In this document: positions 29,741 to 40,024 of the stretch, piece after piece
How the letters are laid out: the number at the start of each line of letters is the position of its first letter
Position numbering within the stretch: the first letter of the stretch is position 1
Source of the DNA: Prorocentrum cordatum
Lineage: Eukaryota; Sar; Dinophyceae; Prorocentrales; Prorocentraceae
DNA: 64,000 bases
Assembly: GCA_963575745.1 (NCBI GenBank)
Contig: CAUYUJ010017634.1
Location: forward strand, 1-64,000
Direction: 5' to 3'
Position numbers and translations under genes: made by a program
The notes under the pieces: generated by a model
What the model saw: the letters and a program-made list of their open reading frames with translations, nothing else
The model's database searches: none
What the model was told of the DNA's origin: nothing

Positions 29741-30049
29741 ACAGTCGGCCCGGATTTCTAGGTCGACCCTGCCAGCTCAAGGGTACCCTTGTGTCCTATG
29801 CCTCGCGACACGTGCCTTCTTGCACTCCTATGGCGATGTGGCCCTCGGAGGGGTCTCGTGCCCTCGCGCGTGTCCTGTCCAATCGAGTCCGACTGCAGGC
29901 CCGGCCAGGGCTGGTGGTGGTGTCCTGCTTGGATCTCTCGTGGCCTTGCCCCGCGGCCGCAAGGCGTCCCCCGCAGGCGCAGAGCCGTGAGCCACGCCCA
30001 GGTGCAGCAGCATCGAGGCTTCGGGGCCTCGGTTCTGGTCCGAGGCGGG

Positions 30050-30210
30050 GATTTCTCCACATCCACCGCCTGGTCGATCGATCCTCGGGGACCTCCGCAG
30101 GCGGTGGGTGTGGATCTATATTCGGGCCCTCGGGGGCCAAAATATATCCATATCCACCGCCCGCTGGGGCACCAGGACGTCGGTTCCCAGGCGGAGGATA
30201 TGGATAAGTT
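30050..30210. repeat. Cluster of GGCGGTGGATATGGAT hairpins
   Basis: ATCCACCGCC occurs in both orientations four times. The best pair spans 30100-30162 (GGCGGTGGGTGTGGATCTAT against ATATCCATATCCACCGCC) and closes around a GGGCCCTCGGGGGCC loop. Confidence 0.8.
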
Positions 30211-30874
30211 CCCGCCTCGCATTGGGGGCCTCCCACCCACATGGGGCCCGAGCAGATGGGATCCAAGGATCGCTCCACATCGACGATGCTTCGACGGTGC
30301 AGCCCGAAGTGGAGCCAGAGTTTCTCCACGCCGATGGCGCCGATGCATCGCCCACGCCGTCCATGCATCGGCCAATGCATTTGGTGACGCGGCGCGACCC
30401 TCCGACCCCGTCTACGGTGGGGGGCGCGTTCGTTCAGGGATGTGCCCAGGAGGCTTCGGACCCTGGAGGGATGTCTCATCCGAGAAGGGCGGCGGTGATG
30501 ATATCCATGGCCTATAGCCTCAGTTGGTGTTCTGCCGCACTCGGGCCCCAACTGCACTGCGGGACCTTCGGACCGCGCGCCGCTCCCGCCGGTGCTGGCC
30601 CACTCCGCGCCTCGGCGCCATAATACGCCATCCGCTCCTCGGCCCCCCCCCGACGTCAGCGCCCCGAGCTGTCCCGAGCGCCTCTCGCCCCGCGGGCCGC
30701 GGGGGCGGAGCGGCACGCCGTCCGCTCGCGGGGCACGGCGGATCGCCGGGGCCGCCGCGGCGGCAGGCCGGAAGCAGGCGTGGCCGACCGCAGGAGACAC
30801 CCGCACGGTCGAGCAGTGGCGAAGCGTCCTGGCTTGCCTATGGGCCCACCGGAGAGTGTTCTGAGAATTGTTTT

Positions 30875-31105
30875 GAGCCTGTTTTTTTTTAGACTCTGGC
30901 AGGTTTACTTGCATGGACCGGGGGGGGGGGCTGAGCCTGAAGCAAGCCGCAAACGACTTGCACGTTCGGGGGGGCGCGGAAATCACGCAAGTCGAAAGGC
31001 ACTTGCACGCTAGTATTCGCTTGAAGAGGGGCGAGGGGGGAGAGGGGGGGGGGTGGGGGCGAACGCCATGCAAGTAAACTTGCCTGAATCCCCAAAAACA
31101 GGCTC
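30875..31105. repeat. Family O element with ~40-bp terminal inverted repeats
   Basis: The left end GAGCCTGTTTTTTTTAGACT...TTTACTTGCATGG is inverted at the right end CCATGCAAGTAAAC...AAAAACAGGCTC (about 80% matching over 40 bp). The interior is G-rich with further ACTTGCA motifs. No coding capacity. Confidence 0.85.
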
Positions 31106-31371
31106 TTTGTGGTTTGCACGAAATGCTCTAGCAACATTCCTGCATGAGACCGTCCTGTTTTCAGACATCGGCTTCTTCTGTTGCAAGAACTTGGTTGTTG
31201 TGCTCCGAGCGCAGACCCACGACGCCATGACTTTTGCACGGACCCGATCCCCGGGATCGCTTCTTCGTCCTGAGTCGTTTCTTGACGGTCCTGAGGGCCA
31301 GGGAGGGCCCCCAGGGGCCGGAAATAGCGAAAACCTCCCCACTCGAGGAGGTCGGTAGCCTCGAGACGTGG

Positions 31372-31610
31372 TTCAGTGCAGACGGGGGTCAGCCAGGGCG
31401 CCGGATCCTGCAGGATCCTGCGAAGACCCCCTCTGGCTGACCCGGGTTAGCGAGAGCCGCTCGTGGCCGCGAGGCGGCCGCGCCTATTGGCTGACCCGGG
31501 TTTGCGAAGACCTGCGTTGCAGTTTTTTTTCCTGCATTGCAGTTTTTGGTTTCCTGCTGACCCGGGTCTGGATTGACCCGGGTCAGAAGATCCCCGAGGA
31601 GGTTTGGGAA
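31372..31610 (+). repeat. Family M repeat, copy 1
   Basis: Shares with 46722-46940 the blocks GGGGGTCAGCCAG, GGATCCTGCAGGATCCTGCG, CTGACCCGGGT and GTCTGGATTGACCCGGGT. The outer GGGTCAGCCAG / CTGGCTGACCC form inverted repeats. Confidence 0.75.
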
Positions 31611-31715
31611 CGTTGCTCTGTTCTAAGAACACGCCGTGGCAGGCCTGCAGCAGCGCCGGCACGGCCGGCCCCTGCACCACCGCTGGCGGGCGGGCCCGCC
31701 CCCGCCGCAGCCTTC

Positions 31716-31882
31716 AGTGAGGCGTGTCCTCTACAGGGGGGATCTAAAAAATAGTAAGAAGAATAGTCTGGGGATGATTTTGGGGGACTATTTTGTGAGC
31801 ATTTGGGCGGAAATGGTGTTCTGTTTTTGTTGGTATGCTTCGCCCAAAATCCCCCTGTATCGGGGGACGGGTCCGACTTAAC
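31716..31882 (+). repeat. Family A MITE-like element
   Basis: Left GGCGTGTCCTCTACAGGGGG and right CCCCCTGTATCGGGGGACGG..CCGACTTAA ends. Interior AATAGTCTGGGGATGATTTT. Confidence 0.88.
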
Positions 31883-32142
31883 GGCAGGGAGGGGATATAG
31901 AAAATAGTAAAAACATAGTCTGGGGACGATGTTTTTTTGACTAGTTTTGAGCATTTGGGCGGATTTGTTTTTTGTTTCTTGGGGGTATGTTGCGCCCAAC
32001 ATCCCCCTGTTTGGATCTATTTTTGAGCACTTGTGGGATCTATAGGAGTCTGGGGATTATCTTTTGGATCTATGTTTGAACATTCGGGCGGATTGTTTTG
32101 TTTTTTGGGTATGTTTCGCCATAGGGGGACGGGCCCGACTTC
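31883..32142 (+). repeat. Two further family A segments, fused
   Basis: 31890-32012 and 32013-32142 each repeat the family A interior (AGTCTGGGGACGAT, TTTGAGCATTTGGGCGG, GGTATGTTGCGCC). Only the last ends in the terminal GGGGGACGGGCCCGACTT. Left termini are missing, so this is a head-to-tail remnant of partial copies. Confidence 0.8.
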
Positions 32143-32262
32143 ACGGCCGCCGCGGCCCGCGAGAGGCGTGGCCGCAGTGGCCGGGCGCGCCGGGGCCCGA
32201 GGGCGGCGGCGGCGAGCTGCAGCCCGGGTGGATGGCGCCGCGGGAGGCGCCGGCCGGCCGCC

Positions 32263-32390
32263 GCCCCTCCTCCTCCTCCTCCTCCTCCTCCTCCTCCTCC
32301 TCCTCCTCCTCCTCCTCCTCCTCCTCCTCCTCCTCCTCCTCCTCCTCCTCCTCCTCCCCTCCTCCTCCTCCTCCTCCTCCTCCCTCCTGG
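32263..32390. repeat. (TCC)n array
   Basis: Nearly pure TCC triplets; the antisense strand reads GGA. Confidence 0.95.
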
Positions 32391-32580
32391 TCCCTCCTGC
32401 CTCCTCCCTCCCCCGAAACCGCAGAGCATTGCCCCGAAGCCCTCCGCCGCGCTCGTGTCCCGCGGCGCCCCCCCCCACCCTCGGCGGCTCCCTTCTGGGT
32501 TTGCGCGGATCCGTCCACACGTCATGCATGCGGAGTGTGAGTGCGTCCCTTGCTTCCGCCCTCCTCGGCCACGCGCAGAG

Positions 32581-32735
32581 GGGGGTGGGGGGAGGGGGGA
32601 GGGCTTCTCAGAAGCACCCCTGCTTCTTAGAAGGCGCGGGCCTTATCTATAGATGTGAGGCCGGCGCCTGCTAAGAGGCCGCCTGCTTCTGAGAAAGCCC
32701 TCCCCCCTCCCCCCACCCCCTTGTGCGCGCCGCCG
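32581..32735. repeat. Family E palindromic element, copy 3
   Basis: Very close to 15212-15360, including GGCGCGGGCCTTATCTATAG and the trailing CCCCCTTGTGCGCGCCGCC. Confidence 0.88.
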
Positions 32736-32773
32736 CCCCGATGCAGCCCGGGCGTGGGGAGCCGCCGCGCGTT

Positions 32774-32964
32774 CCCAGACCCCCTCGAGCTATGGAAACA
32801 TCGCGACGGGAGGTTTTTTTTATTTACATGTTTGGGCTCTGGGGGCCCTTACCGGTCCTCGGGACCGTCAAAAAACGACGCAGGACGAAAAACCGGTCCC
32901 GGGGAATGGGTCCAGACCGGTGGGGGTCGACGTCATGGAAAATTCATGACGTCGGGGGTCTGGG
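32774..32964 (+). repeat. Family B element, complete reference copy
   Basis: About 190 bp. The left end CCCAGACCCCCTCGAGCTATG is the rough inverse of the right end TCATGACGTCGGGGGTCTGGG. Fixed interior order: GGTTTTTTTTAT, GGGCTCTGGGGGCCCTTACC, CTCGGGACCGTCAAAAAACG, GACGAAAAACCGGTCCCGGG, GTCCAGACCGGTGGGGGTCG, ACGTCATGGAAAATTCATGA. There is no open frame. About fifteen copies or fragments occur in this window in both orientations. Confidence 0.9.
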
Positions 32965-32998
32965 TTGGCGGATACATCTCGGGGCCCTCGGGAGCGCT

Positions 32999-33165
32999 CA
33001 CAGACCCCCTCGGGTCATGAGGATAGGTTCGCCATTGTCGGCCCCTGGGGTTCCCCTTACCGGCCCTCGGGACCGTCAACCAACGGCTCAGGATGATAAC
33101 AGCCGGCCCCTGGGGATGGGTCGAGACTTCTGGGGGTCGACGTCGCGGAAAAATCATGCTTCTTC
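32999..33165 (+). repeat. Family B element, right end lost
   Basis: Directly follows the complete copy, starting CAGACCCCCTCGGGTCATGA; it lacks the terminal GTCTGGG. Confidence 0.8.
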
Positions 33166-33403
33166 GCCCTCTGGACCAGAAAACGCCCAGCCCCACAATT
33201 TACGTGACGCCCTCCCCCCCCCCCTTCGCCCCAGTGCGGCCTCAGCACTGCCGCAGTGCGTCGGGCGCCACTGCCTGTGCTGTCCGACCCACACGGCGGG
33301 GGGGGGAGGTTCTCAGATGCGGGCACTTTCGCCCGGCTTCGGGCTCCAGGACCTTTACAGATCGATCCGGCTCGAGAAACGACGCAGGATAGCACGTAGG
33401 CTT

Positions 33404-33600
33404 GTGGAGGACGATCAACGCGGAGGAAGCATGTTGCCACATCATTTCCAGATGTCTAGAACATGTGTTAAAACTGCTCTAAAATATTAAAATATAACAT
33501 GGTTTAATCATTTGCAGGAAGCGTTTCCGACATTTTTTTACACATGTTTAACTCGATGATCGGACTGTTAGGGTGTCCATTGTCGTGGCATCCACGAACG
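33404..33600 (+). repeat. Family F dispersed repeat, copy 1
   Basis: AT-richer than its surroundings. Diagnostic blocks are GGAAGCATGTTGCCA, TTTCCAGATG, repeated ACATGTTTAA-type words, and the end GTTAGGGTGTCCATTGTCGTGGCATCCACGAACG. Other copies: 38118-38316, 40409-40609, 52404-52588. Confidence 0.85.
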
Positions 33601-33751
33601 TAGGCTCCAGGGCTCCAGTCGTGCTTTGCTGCGATGTTGCAGTGTTTTTTGCTACCCCGGCTCTCAGGGGCGAGGCGTAGCCAGACATCCGACGAATTGA
33701 TTTGTCCCATCTGCGACCCCAGAGATCTCGACCATTTGCCCAGGGCTAGTT

Positions 33752-33910
33752 TTGAGTCGGGCCTGTCCCTCTACAGGAGGAAGATTCAAAAATAGTAAAA
33801 GAAATCGTCTGGGGACGATCTTTGACCACTTTTGAATATTTTAGGGTAGTTTCTGATTGTTTGCAATTTCTCATCCAAAATCGGCCTGTAGGGGGAGAGG
33901 CCCGACCTAA
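33752..33910 (+). repeat. Family A MITE-like element
   Basis: Left GAGTCGGGCCTGTCCCTCTA and right CCTGTAGGGGGAGAGGCCCG ends; interior ATCGTCTGGGGACGATC and TTGAATATTTTAGGGTA. Confidence 0.92.
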
Positions 33911-34189
33911 GGCTAGTTCGTCATCCCAGAGAGACGTGCCTTTTGCTGACAACTGGGATTTCTGCATTCCCATCTCCCAGTCTACTTCAAGCGCCTTCCT
34001 GTTTCAAGATTCGACATGCTGAAAAAAAAAAGCATGCAGAGCAACACAAGAAAAAACAAGCGTGTTTGGTTATTCTCTTGGAGGGCCTGCACCAAATCTA
34101 CTTTATCCGCTTACCTACTTCTTCTGACCGACGTATGCTTGTTATGTTTGGCTGGCCACTCAAATCTTTGCATACCCCATGTTTCCCAA

Positions 34190-34304
34190 CCATCCTGTGG
34201 TGTGGGTCCTTGTTTTGAAGAGAGCGCCCCGCGTTTTTGTCCTCTCCTCCTCTCCTCCCCCCCCTCTCCACCCGTTGCCTTCCCTCCTCTCATCATCAGC
34301 ATAG

Positions 34305-34395
<91 letters not shown>

Positions 34396-34960
34396 GGCCG
34401 TCATCATCACCATCATCGTCAGCACTCCCGTGTCGGTACGCGCCTCACACGTTTCGTGGCCCCATCGGGAGCTCCGCCTGAGGTCCCGTTGCCGCCGCCC
34501 GCATGTGGGCCTCACCCCCGTTTCGGCACACCCTTCACACGTTTCGTGGCCCCACAAGCAGCTCCGCCGAAGGCCCCAGCGGCGCCGCCCGCATGTGGGC
34601 GCCACCCCCGTTTCGACACACCCTTCACACGTTTCGTGGCCCCATAAGCTCCACCCGTGGCCCTAGCGGCGCAGCCCGCATGTGGGCGGCACCCCCGTTT
34701 CGGCACACACACACACATCACACGGTTCGTGGCCCCACAGGGAGCTCCACCAACGGTCGCAGTGGCGCGGCCCGCAGTTGCGCGGCACCCACGTTTGGGC
34801 ACACCCCTCGCACGTTTCGTGGCTCCGCAGGGAGCTCCACCGAAGGCCCCAGCGGCACATCCCGCATGCGGGCGGCGCCCCATGGGAACTTCCAATTAAG
34901 ACGGTACTCACAATCTCAGTACGCACAACTGCGTATGGTCGGGTTCTTCGCCAGGCTAAG
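34190..34960 (+). repeat. Family R composite minisatellite
   Basis: Head CCCAACCATCCTGTGGTGTG...TTTTGAAGAGAGCGCCCCGCG (34187-34235), CT-rich spacer, a (CAT)n array (34296-34394), then about five 85-bp units (CACACGTTTCGTGGCCCCAT, GGAGCTCC, AAGGCCCCAGCGGC, CCCGCATGTGGGCG). The tail GACGGTACTCACAA...CAACTGCGTATGGTCGGGTT is at 34900-34960. Confidence 0.85.
34296..34394. repeat. (CAT)n array
   Basis: Pure CAT/ATC triplets inside the family R locus. Confidence 0.95.
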
Positions 34961-35084
34961 TTTCGATCGCGATCGGTGGAGATCGATCGGCACGTCAAAT
35001 CGGCCGCGACCGTTCGTGACAGATTCCAGATTCGGTCGCGACCGATCGGTCGCAACAGGTGTTGAAGCAATCTGCCGACGGGCC

Positions 35085-35343
35085 GCCCTGACTTCGAAGA
35101 TCCGCCGCACTGTGGCAGGTGTTCTGTAAAAGTGTTTCGGAAATACACCCCAGGCGATGCGAGCAAGTGGGGCGGAAACTTCCGCCTCAGGAAAGTAGGG
35201 CTGAGGTTTCCGCAAACTCATGGCGGAAATAGCGATAGAAAAGTATGGTGGAAATCGGCATCAAAGAAGCTTGAGAAGTAGGGCGGGAATTGGTGCCCTA
35301 TTTGCAACATCGTCCAAACTACGGCGAATCCGAAATCAGGGAG
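35085..35343 (-). repeat. Family I element, diverged copy
   Basis: CCCTGACTTCGAAGATCCGCCG at the left and CGGCGAATCCGAAATCAGGG at the right are the decayed terminal inverted repeats of the element at 41777-42035. The interior matches that element's reverse complement. Confidence 0.82.
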
Positions 35344-35402
35344 GAGCGGGGGGGAGAGGGATACGACTGAGACCCGCGCGTTGCATTTTCTTCAAAACGA
35401 CC

Positions 35403-36004
35403 GTGTTAGCCCGGTTTCGGGCCCCTCAGGTCGTCACATATCGACCGCCTTCGAAACATGTGGCAAGCAAAGGTTTGGGGCTCGGTCCGTGCTTTTCGCA
35501 CTCTTGCTCTCCCTAAGGTTCCTGGCCTCCAATGGCCGAGGTCGCCTCCCAAAGGGTTATGAGGGGGGGGAATTTTTTATCGCTCCCCAGGGGAGGATCG
35601 AGGCTCGCGGATCGGGCACCGAGGTCCCGAGGTGTTGCCCGGGAGAGAGGGAGGTAGGGTTAAGTCGGGTTTGTCCCTCAACAGGAGGAATATTGAAAAA
35701 TAGTAGAAAAGTTTATATTTTTCATTTTTTGTTTACAATATTGGGCCATATTAGCCTGGTTTCGGGCCCCTCAGGTCGTCACATATCGACCGCCTTCGAA
35801 ACATGTGGCAAGCAAGGGTTTGGGGCTCGGTCCGTGCTTTTCGCGCTCTTGCTCTCCCGAAGGTTCCTGGCCTCCAATGGCCGAGGTCGCCTCCCAAAGG
35901 GTTATGAGGGGGGGAATGTTTTTCTCGCTCCCCAGAGGAGGATCGAGGCTCGCGGATCGGGCACCGAGGTCCCGAGGCGTTGCCCGGGAGAGAGGGGGGT
36001 AGGG
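35403..36004 (+). repeat. ~343-bp tandem segmental duplication
   Basis: The block starting TTAGCCCGGTTTCGGGCCCC at 35406 recurs from 35749 with few changes. It includes the rare string CATATCGACCGCCTTCGAAA and the run GAGGATCGAGGCTCGCGGAT. The first copy ends in a family A element cut at its middle; the second leads into an intact family A element. Confidence 0.92.
35660..35748 (+). repeat. Family A element, truncated at duplication junction
   Basis: Left end TTAAGTCGGGTTTGTCCCTC is present; the element stops after ACAATATTGGG, exactly where the second copy of the duplication begins. Confidence 0.85.
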
Positions 36005-36176
36005 TTAAGTCGGGCCTGTCCCTCTACAGGGGGAATATTCAAAAATAGTGTAAAACAAGTGTGTATATATATATATATATGTATATATTTGAATATTTTT
36101 CCACAATATTGGGGCATTGCTTGATTTTTCCATTTTTCGTCCAAAATCCGCCTGTAGGAGGACAAGCCCAACTTAA
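36005..36176 (+). repeat. Family A MITE-like element
   Basis: Complete copy: TTAAGTCGGGCCTGTCCCTC ... GGAGGACAAGCCCAACTTAA. The interior holds a (TA)n stretch around 36064-36088. Confidence 0.93.
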
Positions 36177-36329
36177 GGGTAGGGTCGAGGGTGCCAGGCC
36201 CCCAGGCCGGAGACTCTGCATGTGCCCACCGCCTGCGGAGCGCCGGCGCCCCAGCACCACACGGAGCGCTCCGGGGAGGGCCTCGCCCGCGAGGGGGTCG
36301 AAGGAGTCTCGGCGGCGAGCGAGGGGGGA

Positions 36330-36436
36330 GGAGGAGGAGGAGGAGGAGGAGGAGGAGGAGGAGGAGGAGGAGGAGGAGGAGGAGGAGGAGGAGGAGGAGA
36401 GAGAGGAGGAGGAGGAGGAGGAGGAGGAGGAGGCGC
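36330..36436. repeat. (GGA)n array
   Basis: GGA triplets with one GAGAGA interruption. Confidence 0.95.
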
Positions 36437-36586
36437 GAGAAGGAGGAGGCCCCCCCTCAGGAAGGCGGCGGGGCTCCTCCGAAGCGCCCTCCGGCCCTCC
36501 GAGAAGTCTTTTTTTTTCTGCGTTCGGGGAAGGCTCTGAACATTTTTCGCAGGGTAGGGGGACAAACCATGACATATAAGCAGAAG

Positions 36587-36706
36587 CACTCGGAGCTCCG
36601 CGCGGATTTCGCGGATCGGCGCTGGGGCTCCCTGGCGGCGCCTCCGGCGCTGCCCCTGGCGCGCTCCGCGCGCCGGTCCGGAGACGTCCGCGCGGAGCTC
36701 CGAGTG
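36587..36706. repeat. Family D foldback with perfect 20-bp arms
   Basis: CACTCGGAGCTCCGCGCGGA (36587-36606) is exactly inverted at 36687-36706. The core has the family's GGCGGCGCCTCCGGCGCTGC and TGGCGCGCTCCGCGCGCC stems. Confidence 0.95.
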
Positions 36707-36872
36707 TTTTAATGTTTGTGTCAGGGCCTGTTTCCCCACAGCAGGCCGGGGGGGACCTATCCGAGCCCTCTGGGAAGGCCCGCCCCTCTCCGCGCTCTCC
36801 CCCCCGGGCTCGCCGCCGGGAGTCGGCACATGGCTTCCTCGGCGGCAGGCGGCGGAAGGGCGGCGGAAGGAA

Positions 36873-36874
36873 GA

Positions 36875-36952
<78 letters not shown>
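36873..36952. repeat. (GTC)n array
   Basis: Pure GTC triplets (GAC on the other strand), followed by GCG-rich DNA. Confidence 0.95.
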
Positions 36953-37253
36953 TGGCGGCCGCGGCGGCGGCGGCGGCGGCGGGCGGCGGCGGCGGCCTCC
37001 GCCGGCGGAGGCAAAGGTCGACCTCCCGAGAGATGGCAGCCTTTTTTGGGGGGTTCAGGGTTTCCGGCATCGCTGGGGCATAGAGCTTCGCTGGGGCAGA
37101 GAATTCCAGCGTACGCTTCCGAGGCACTGCAGGGGAGCGTCTGCACGAACCCCGTTCTAATGCACATGTGTTTCACGTAGCCAATTTTCCTGCCGATGCG
37201 CCGTCCAGGCGCGGCTCTGTTGTGTGTTGTGTGTGGTTTCCCGTTGCCGCCAG

Positions 37254-37612
37254 GTGACCAACGGGCAGCGTCAGGGGGGTGGATCTGCTCGGGGGCAACC
37301 TTTTTGGGTCCAGGGTTTCCAGGATCCGCCAGGTGGCCAACGGGCAACGCTAGGGGGGTGGAGCGGCTCGGGGGCAGCCTTTTTGGGTCCAGGGTTTCCA
37401 GGATCCGCCACGTGGCCAACGAGCAACGTTAAGGGGGGTGGATCGGCTCGGGGGCAACCTTTTTCGGGTTCAGGGTTTCCAGGATCCGCCAGGTGACCAA
37501 CGGGCAACGTCAGGGGGGTGGATCGGCTCGGGGGCAACCTTTTTGGGTTCAGGGTTTCTGGAACCCGCCACGTGACCAGGGGCAACGTTAGGGAGGTGGA
37601 TTGGCTCGGCGG
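37254..37612 (+). repeat. 79-bp minisatellite, about 4.5 units
   Basis: Units start GTG(A/G)CCAACGGGCAACG at 37254, 37333, 37412, 37493 and 37572. Each contains GGCTCGGGGGCAACCTTTTT and CAGGGTTTCCAGGATCCGCC. The units are nearly identical. Confidence 0.95.
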
Positions 37613-37731
37613 GTGCATCGAGCCCCGTCGCCATCGCCCAGCTATCGGCGATGGATCACCGATTCCAGGTCGATGCTATCGCCTGCTCGCAGTCCCCCCG
37701 TGGAACTGCTGCCCTCGATCAAGGATCAACC

Positions 37732-37919
37732 CAGCCCTCCGGCATCATGAGTTTTTCATGACGTGGACCCCCAGCGGTCTGGACCCATTCCGCGGGACCA
37801 TTTGTTTGTCCCGAGTCGCTGTTTGACGGCCCCGAGTGCTGGCGAGGGCCCCCCAGAGGCCGAGAGTCGCGAAACACCTCCCGTCGTGATTCTCCATGCC
37901 TCGACGGGGGGTCTGGGAA
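37732..37919 (-). repeat. Family B element, reversed
   Basis: Reads TTTTTCATGACGTGGACCCC ... GGGACCATTTGTTTGTCCCG ... CCGTCGTGATTCTCCATG, the reverse complement of 32774-32964. Confidence 0.8.
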
Positions 37920-38117
37920 GAACCGTTGCCCTCGATCGAGGACCAAGGAGGGGGAGGCAGGAAGGGAGGGCGAAGGTCGAGGAACCCGCAGGGTCGAGGC
38001 TGCTGCTGCCGCCGCGACGTCGGAGCGGGTGCCTCACCGTGCTCTGGGCTCGGAACGCCTGCGGGCGAGGGCCCCCCCCGACCCAGGCGGAGGTGGGCAG
38101 CAGGGCTGGACCTAAAC

Positions 38118-38316
38118 CTGTGGAAGTCGATTCATGGAGAGGAAACAGGTTGCCAAATAATTCCCAGGTGTCTAAAAGATGTTTCAAACATGTTTATACA
38201 TATGTCTACAGCCTGTTTGAATCATGTTTAGAACATGCTTTACACATGTCAAATCACTTGTCCAACTTCCATGCTAGGATTTGTTAGAGTGCCCATTGAC
38301 ATGGCATCCACAAACC
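38118..38316 (+). repeat. Family F dispersed repeat, copy 2
   Basis: GTGGAAGTCGATTCATGGAG ... GTTGCCAAATAATTCCCAGG ... GTGCCCATTGACATGGCATC. Confidence 0.88.
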
Positions 38317-38555
38317 TAAACGCTGTGTTTTGCTGGACTTCGGATGTGTTTTGTTTTAGGTTTGGCTATGGCGGTAGAGGAAAACAGGGGGAGCAGAACG
38401 AACAACAAAACGGAAACAAAGCGAGACGCAACGTTGAGGCCCAGCTCCTATAGGTAGGACGGCGAGCGCGGGAGGTAGATCACAGCAGATCTCCTTGCAC
38501 AGAACCAAAGACGATCGAAAGGACAGAAACAACGCCGTAAGCATAACAACTTTTG

Positions 38556-38652
38556 GCGCTCCGCGCGGATTTCTTGGATCCGCGCTGGGCCCCCCCGGCG
38601 GCGCCCCCCAGGGGCGCCGCCCCTGGCGCGCTCCGCGCGCCAGGGAGGCTTA
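38556..38652 (+). repeat. Family D foldback, right arm missing
   Basis: Left arm GCGCGGATTTCTTGGATCCG and core GGCGGCGCCCCCCAGGGGCG; the sequence ends after GCGCCAGGGAGG without the matching right arm. Confidence 0.8.
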
Positions 38653-38754
38653 TAGAACGCCCTGGGAAGATCTACCGTCCCGCGAGGCCGCGGCGATACA
38701 GACATCTCCTTCGCCCAAGAGCCCAGACCCCCGACGCCACGAATTTGGCATAAC

Positions 38755-38916
38755 TCAGGAGGGGAAAAAGCACACAGACACAATTCATCTTCGATTCCCC
38801 GGAAAATATGCGGAAATATGGGAAGTGAGGGGGAAGACAGAACCCATAACATATAGGACAATTTGGGGAGTCCTGTTATTTGTGTGTATTCATTTGTGTG
38901 TCCCAGGGCCCCTTCA
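38755..38916 (+). repeat. Family C element, copy 4
   Basis: TCAGGAGGGGAAAAAGCACA ... TTTGTGTGTCCCAGGGCCCC; no TG expansion, so it shows the unexpanded state of the right end. Confidence 0.9.
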
Positions 38917-39265
38917 ACAACGTGGATTCCCATGGCCTCCTGGGACTGATCTGTCATCCCTGGAACTTTTGTTGGACGGCCCCGAGGCTGGGCAGGAAGG
39001 GCCCCTATAGAGGCCGAACGCAGCGAGACACCTCCCGCCGTGATGTTTTCATGGAACGGTGAAGTTCGGGAGCGGCAGGGAGAGGGTCGGACGGGGCTAG
39101 GACGAAGATAGATCCGTTCCAGAGCGTTCCGGAACGCCCTTATGGAGCGTTCCGGGGCGCTCTGAGAAGGCCGCGGCGCCCGAGACATCCTCCAGAGCCG
39201 CCAGACCTCAGAGATCCCCGACATCTCCTCACCCGATCTTGTCCGCGTCCTGGCTTCGTCTCACC

Positions 39266-39436
39266 AAGCCCAGACATGCGGCGTCCCCGGAAGTCCCGCG
39301 ACCCTTTCCCCGGGACCAGGTTTTCGTCCTGAGTCGTGTTTTGGGGGGGGTCCCGAGTCCCGGTGAGGACCCCCCCGGGGCTGATACTATAGCCAAAAGC
39401 CCCCCGTCCTGATTTTGAACGACGCGATCATGTCTG
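39266..39436 (-). repeat. Family B element, reversed, diverged
   Basis: GGAAGTCCCGCGACCCTTTC, CCCGGGACCAGGTTTTCGTC and CCCCCCGTCCTGATTTTGAA identify it. Confidence 0.65.
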
Positions 39437-39499
39437 GGAGGGGGTCTCGGCACGGCGGGGAGGTGGAGGTCTGCCTCGCGCGCGCGCGCGCCGGCGCAG

Positions 39500-39622
39500 G
39501 AGCGCGACTGGGGCCGCCACGACTCGCGGCCGCCCGAGGCGCCGCCGGCCGAAGACATCCCCGTGTACCTGGAGCCCGCCATCGAGGAGTTCGTGCCGGT
39601 GCCCAAGGCGCTGCTGGGCAAG
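39500..39622 (+). CDS. Orphan exon, unrecognised protein
   Basis: 41 codons read ERDWGRHDSRPPEAPPAEDI then PVYLEPAIEEFVPVPKALLG plus K, with G or C at the third position of all but one codon. That is far stronger codon bias than the flanking DNA and a mark of a dinoflagellate-type exon. The left boundary is an AG-G acceptor (GGCGCAG-GAGCGC). The right boundary AAG-GCCGCC has a GC donor of the same style as the clpP intron at 61463; an alternative donor sits 18 bp earlier (CCCAAG-GCGCTG). No domain is recognised and I found no partner exon, so its gene must have very long introns or be mostly outside recognition. It is not a ClpP segment. Confidence 0.5.
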
Positions 39623-39675
39623 GCCGCCCCGCCTCCGCTCGCAGAACCCCCCCGTCGGGTCCTGAAGAAGACGGG

Positions 39676-39832
39676 CCGACGGGGAGTTTCTGTCTATGTT
39701 CGGCCTCTCGGGGCCCGTGCCGGCCCTCGGGACCGGCCAAAAACGATCCAGGAGGGAAAACCGGTCCTGGGGAATGGGTCCAGTTCGCTGGGGGTCCACG
39801 TCAGGAGAAATTCATGACGTCGGGGATGTGGG
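39676..39832 (+). repeat. Family B element
   Basis: Starts in the downstream flank of the orphan exon; ends AATTCATGACGTCGGGGATG. Confidence 0.75.
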
Positions 39833-40024
39833 CCCGCTGACCCCGAGAGGGAGGGTCGCGCCAAGAGCGGCGCGCGACCGGCGGAGGTGGACGGAGAGAT
39901 GACCACGCTCGCGAAGTGCCGACATGGCCATTGCATCCCATCCTTGTCGCGCGTCCTGAGTCTACGGGTAGGCTGTGTGGAGGCACGTCCCTGGCAATCG
40001 CACCCGCGGGGCCCAGGAGTCGGG

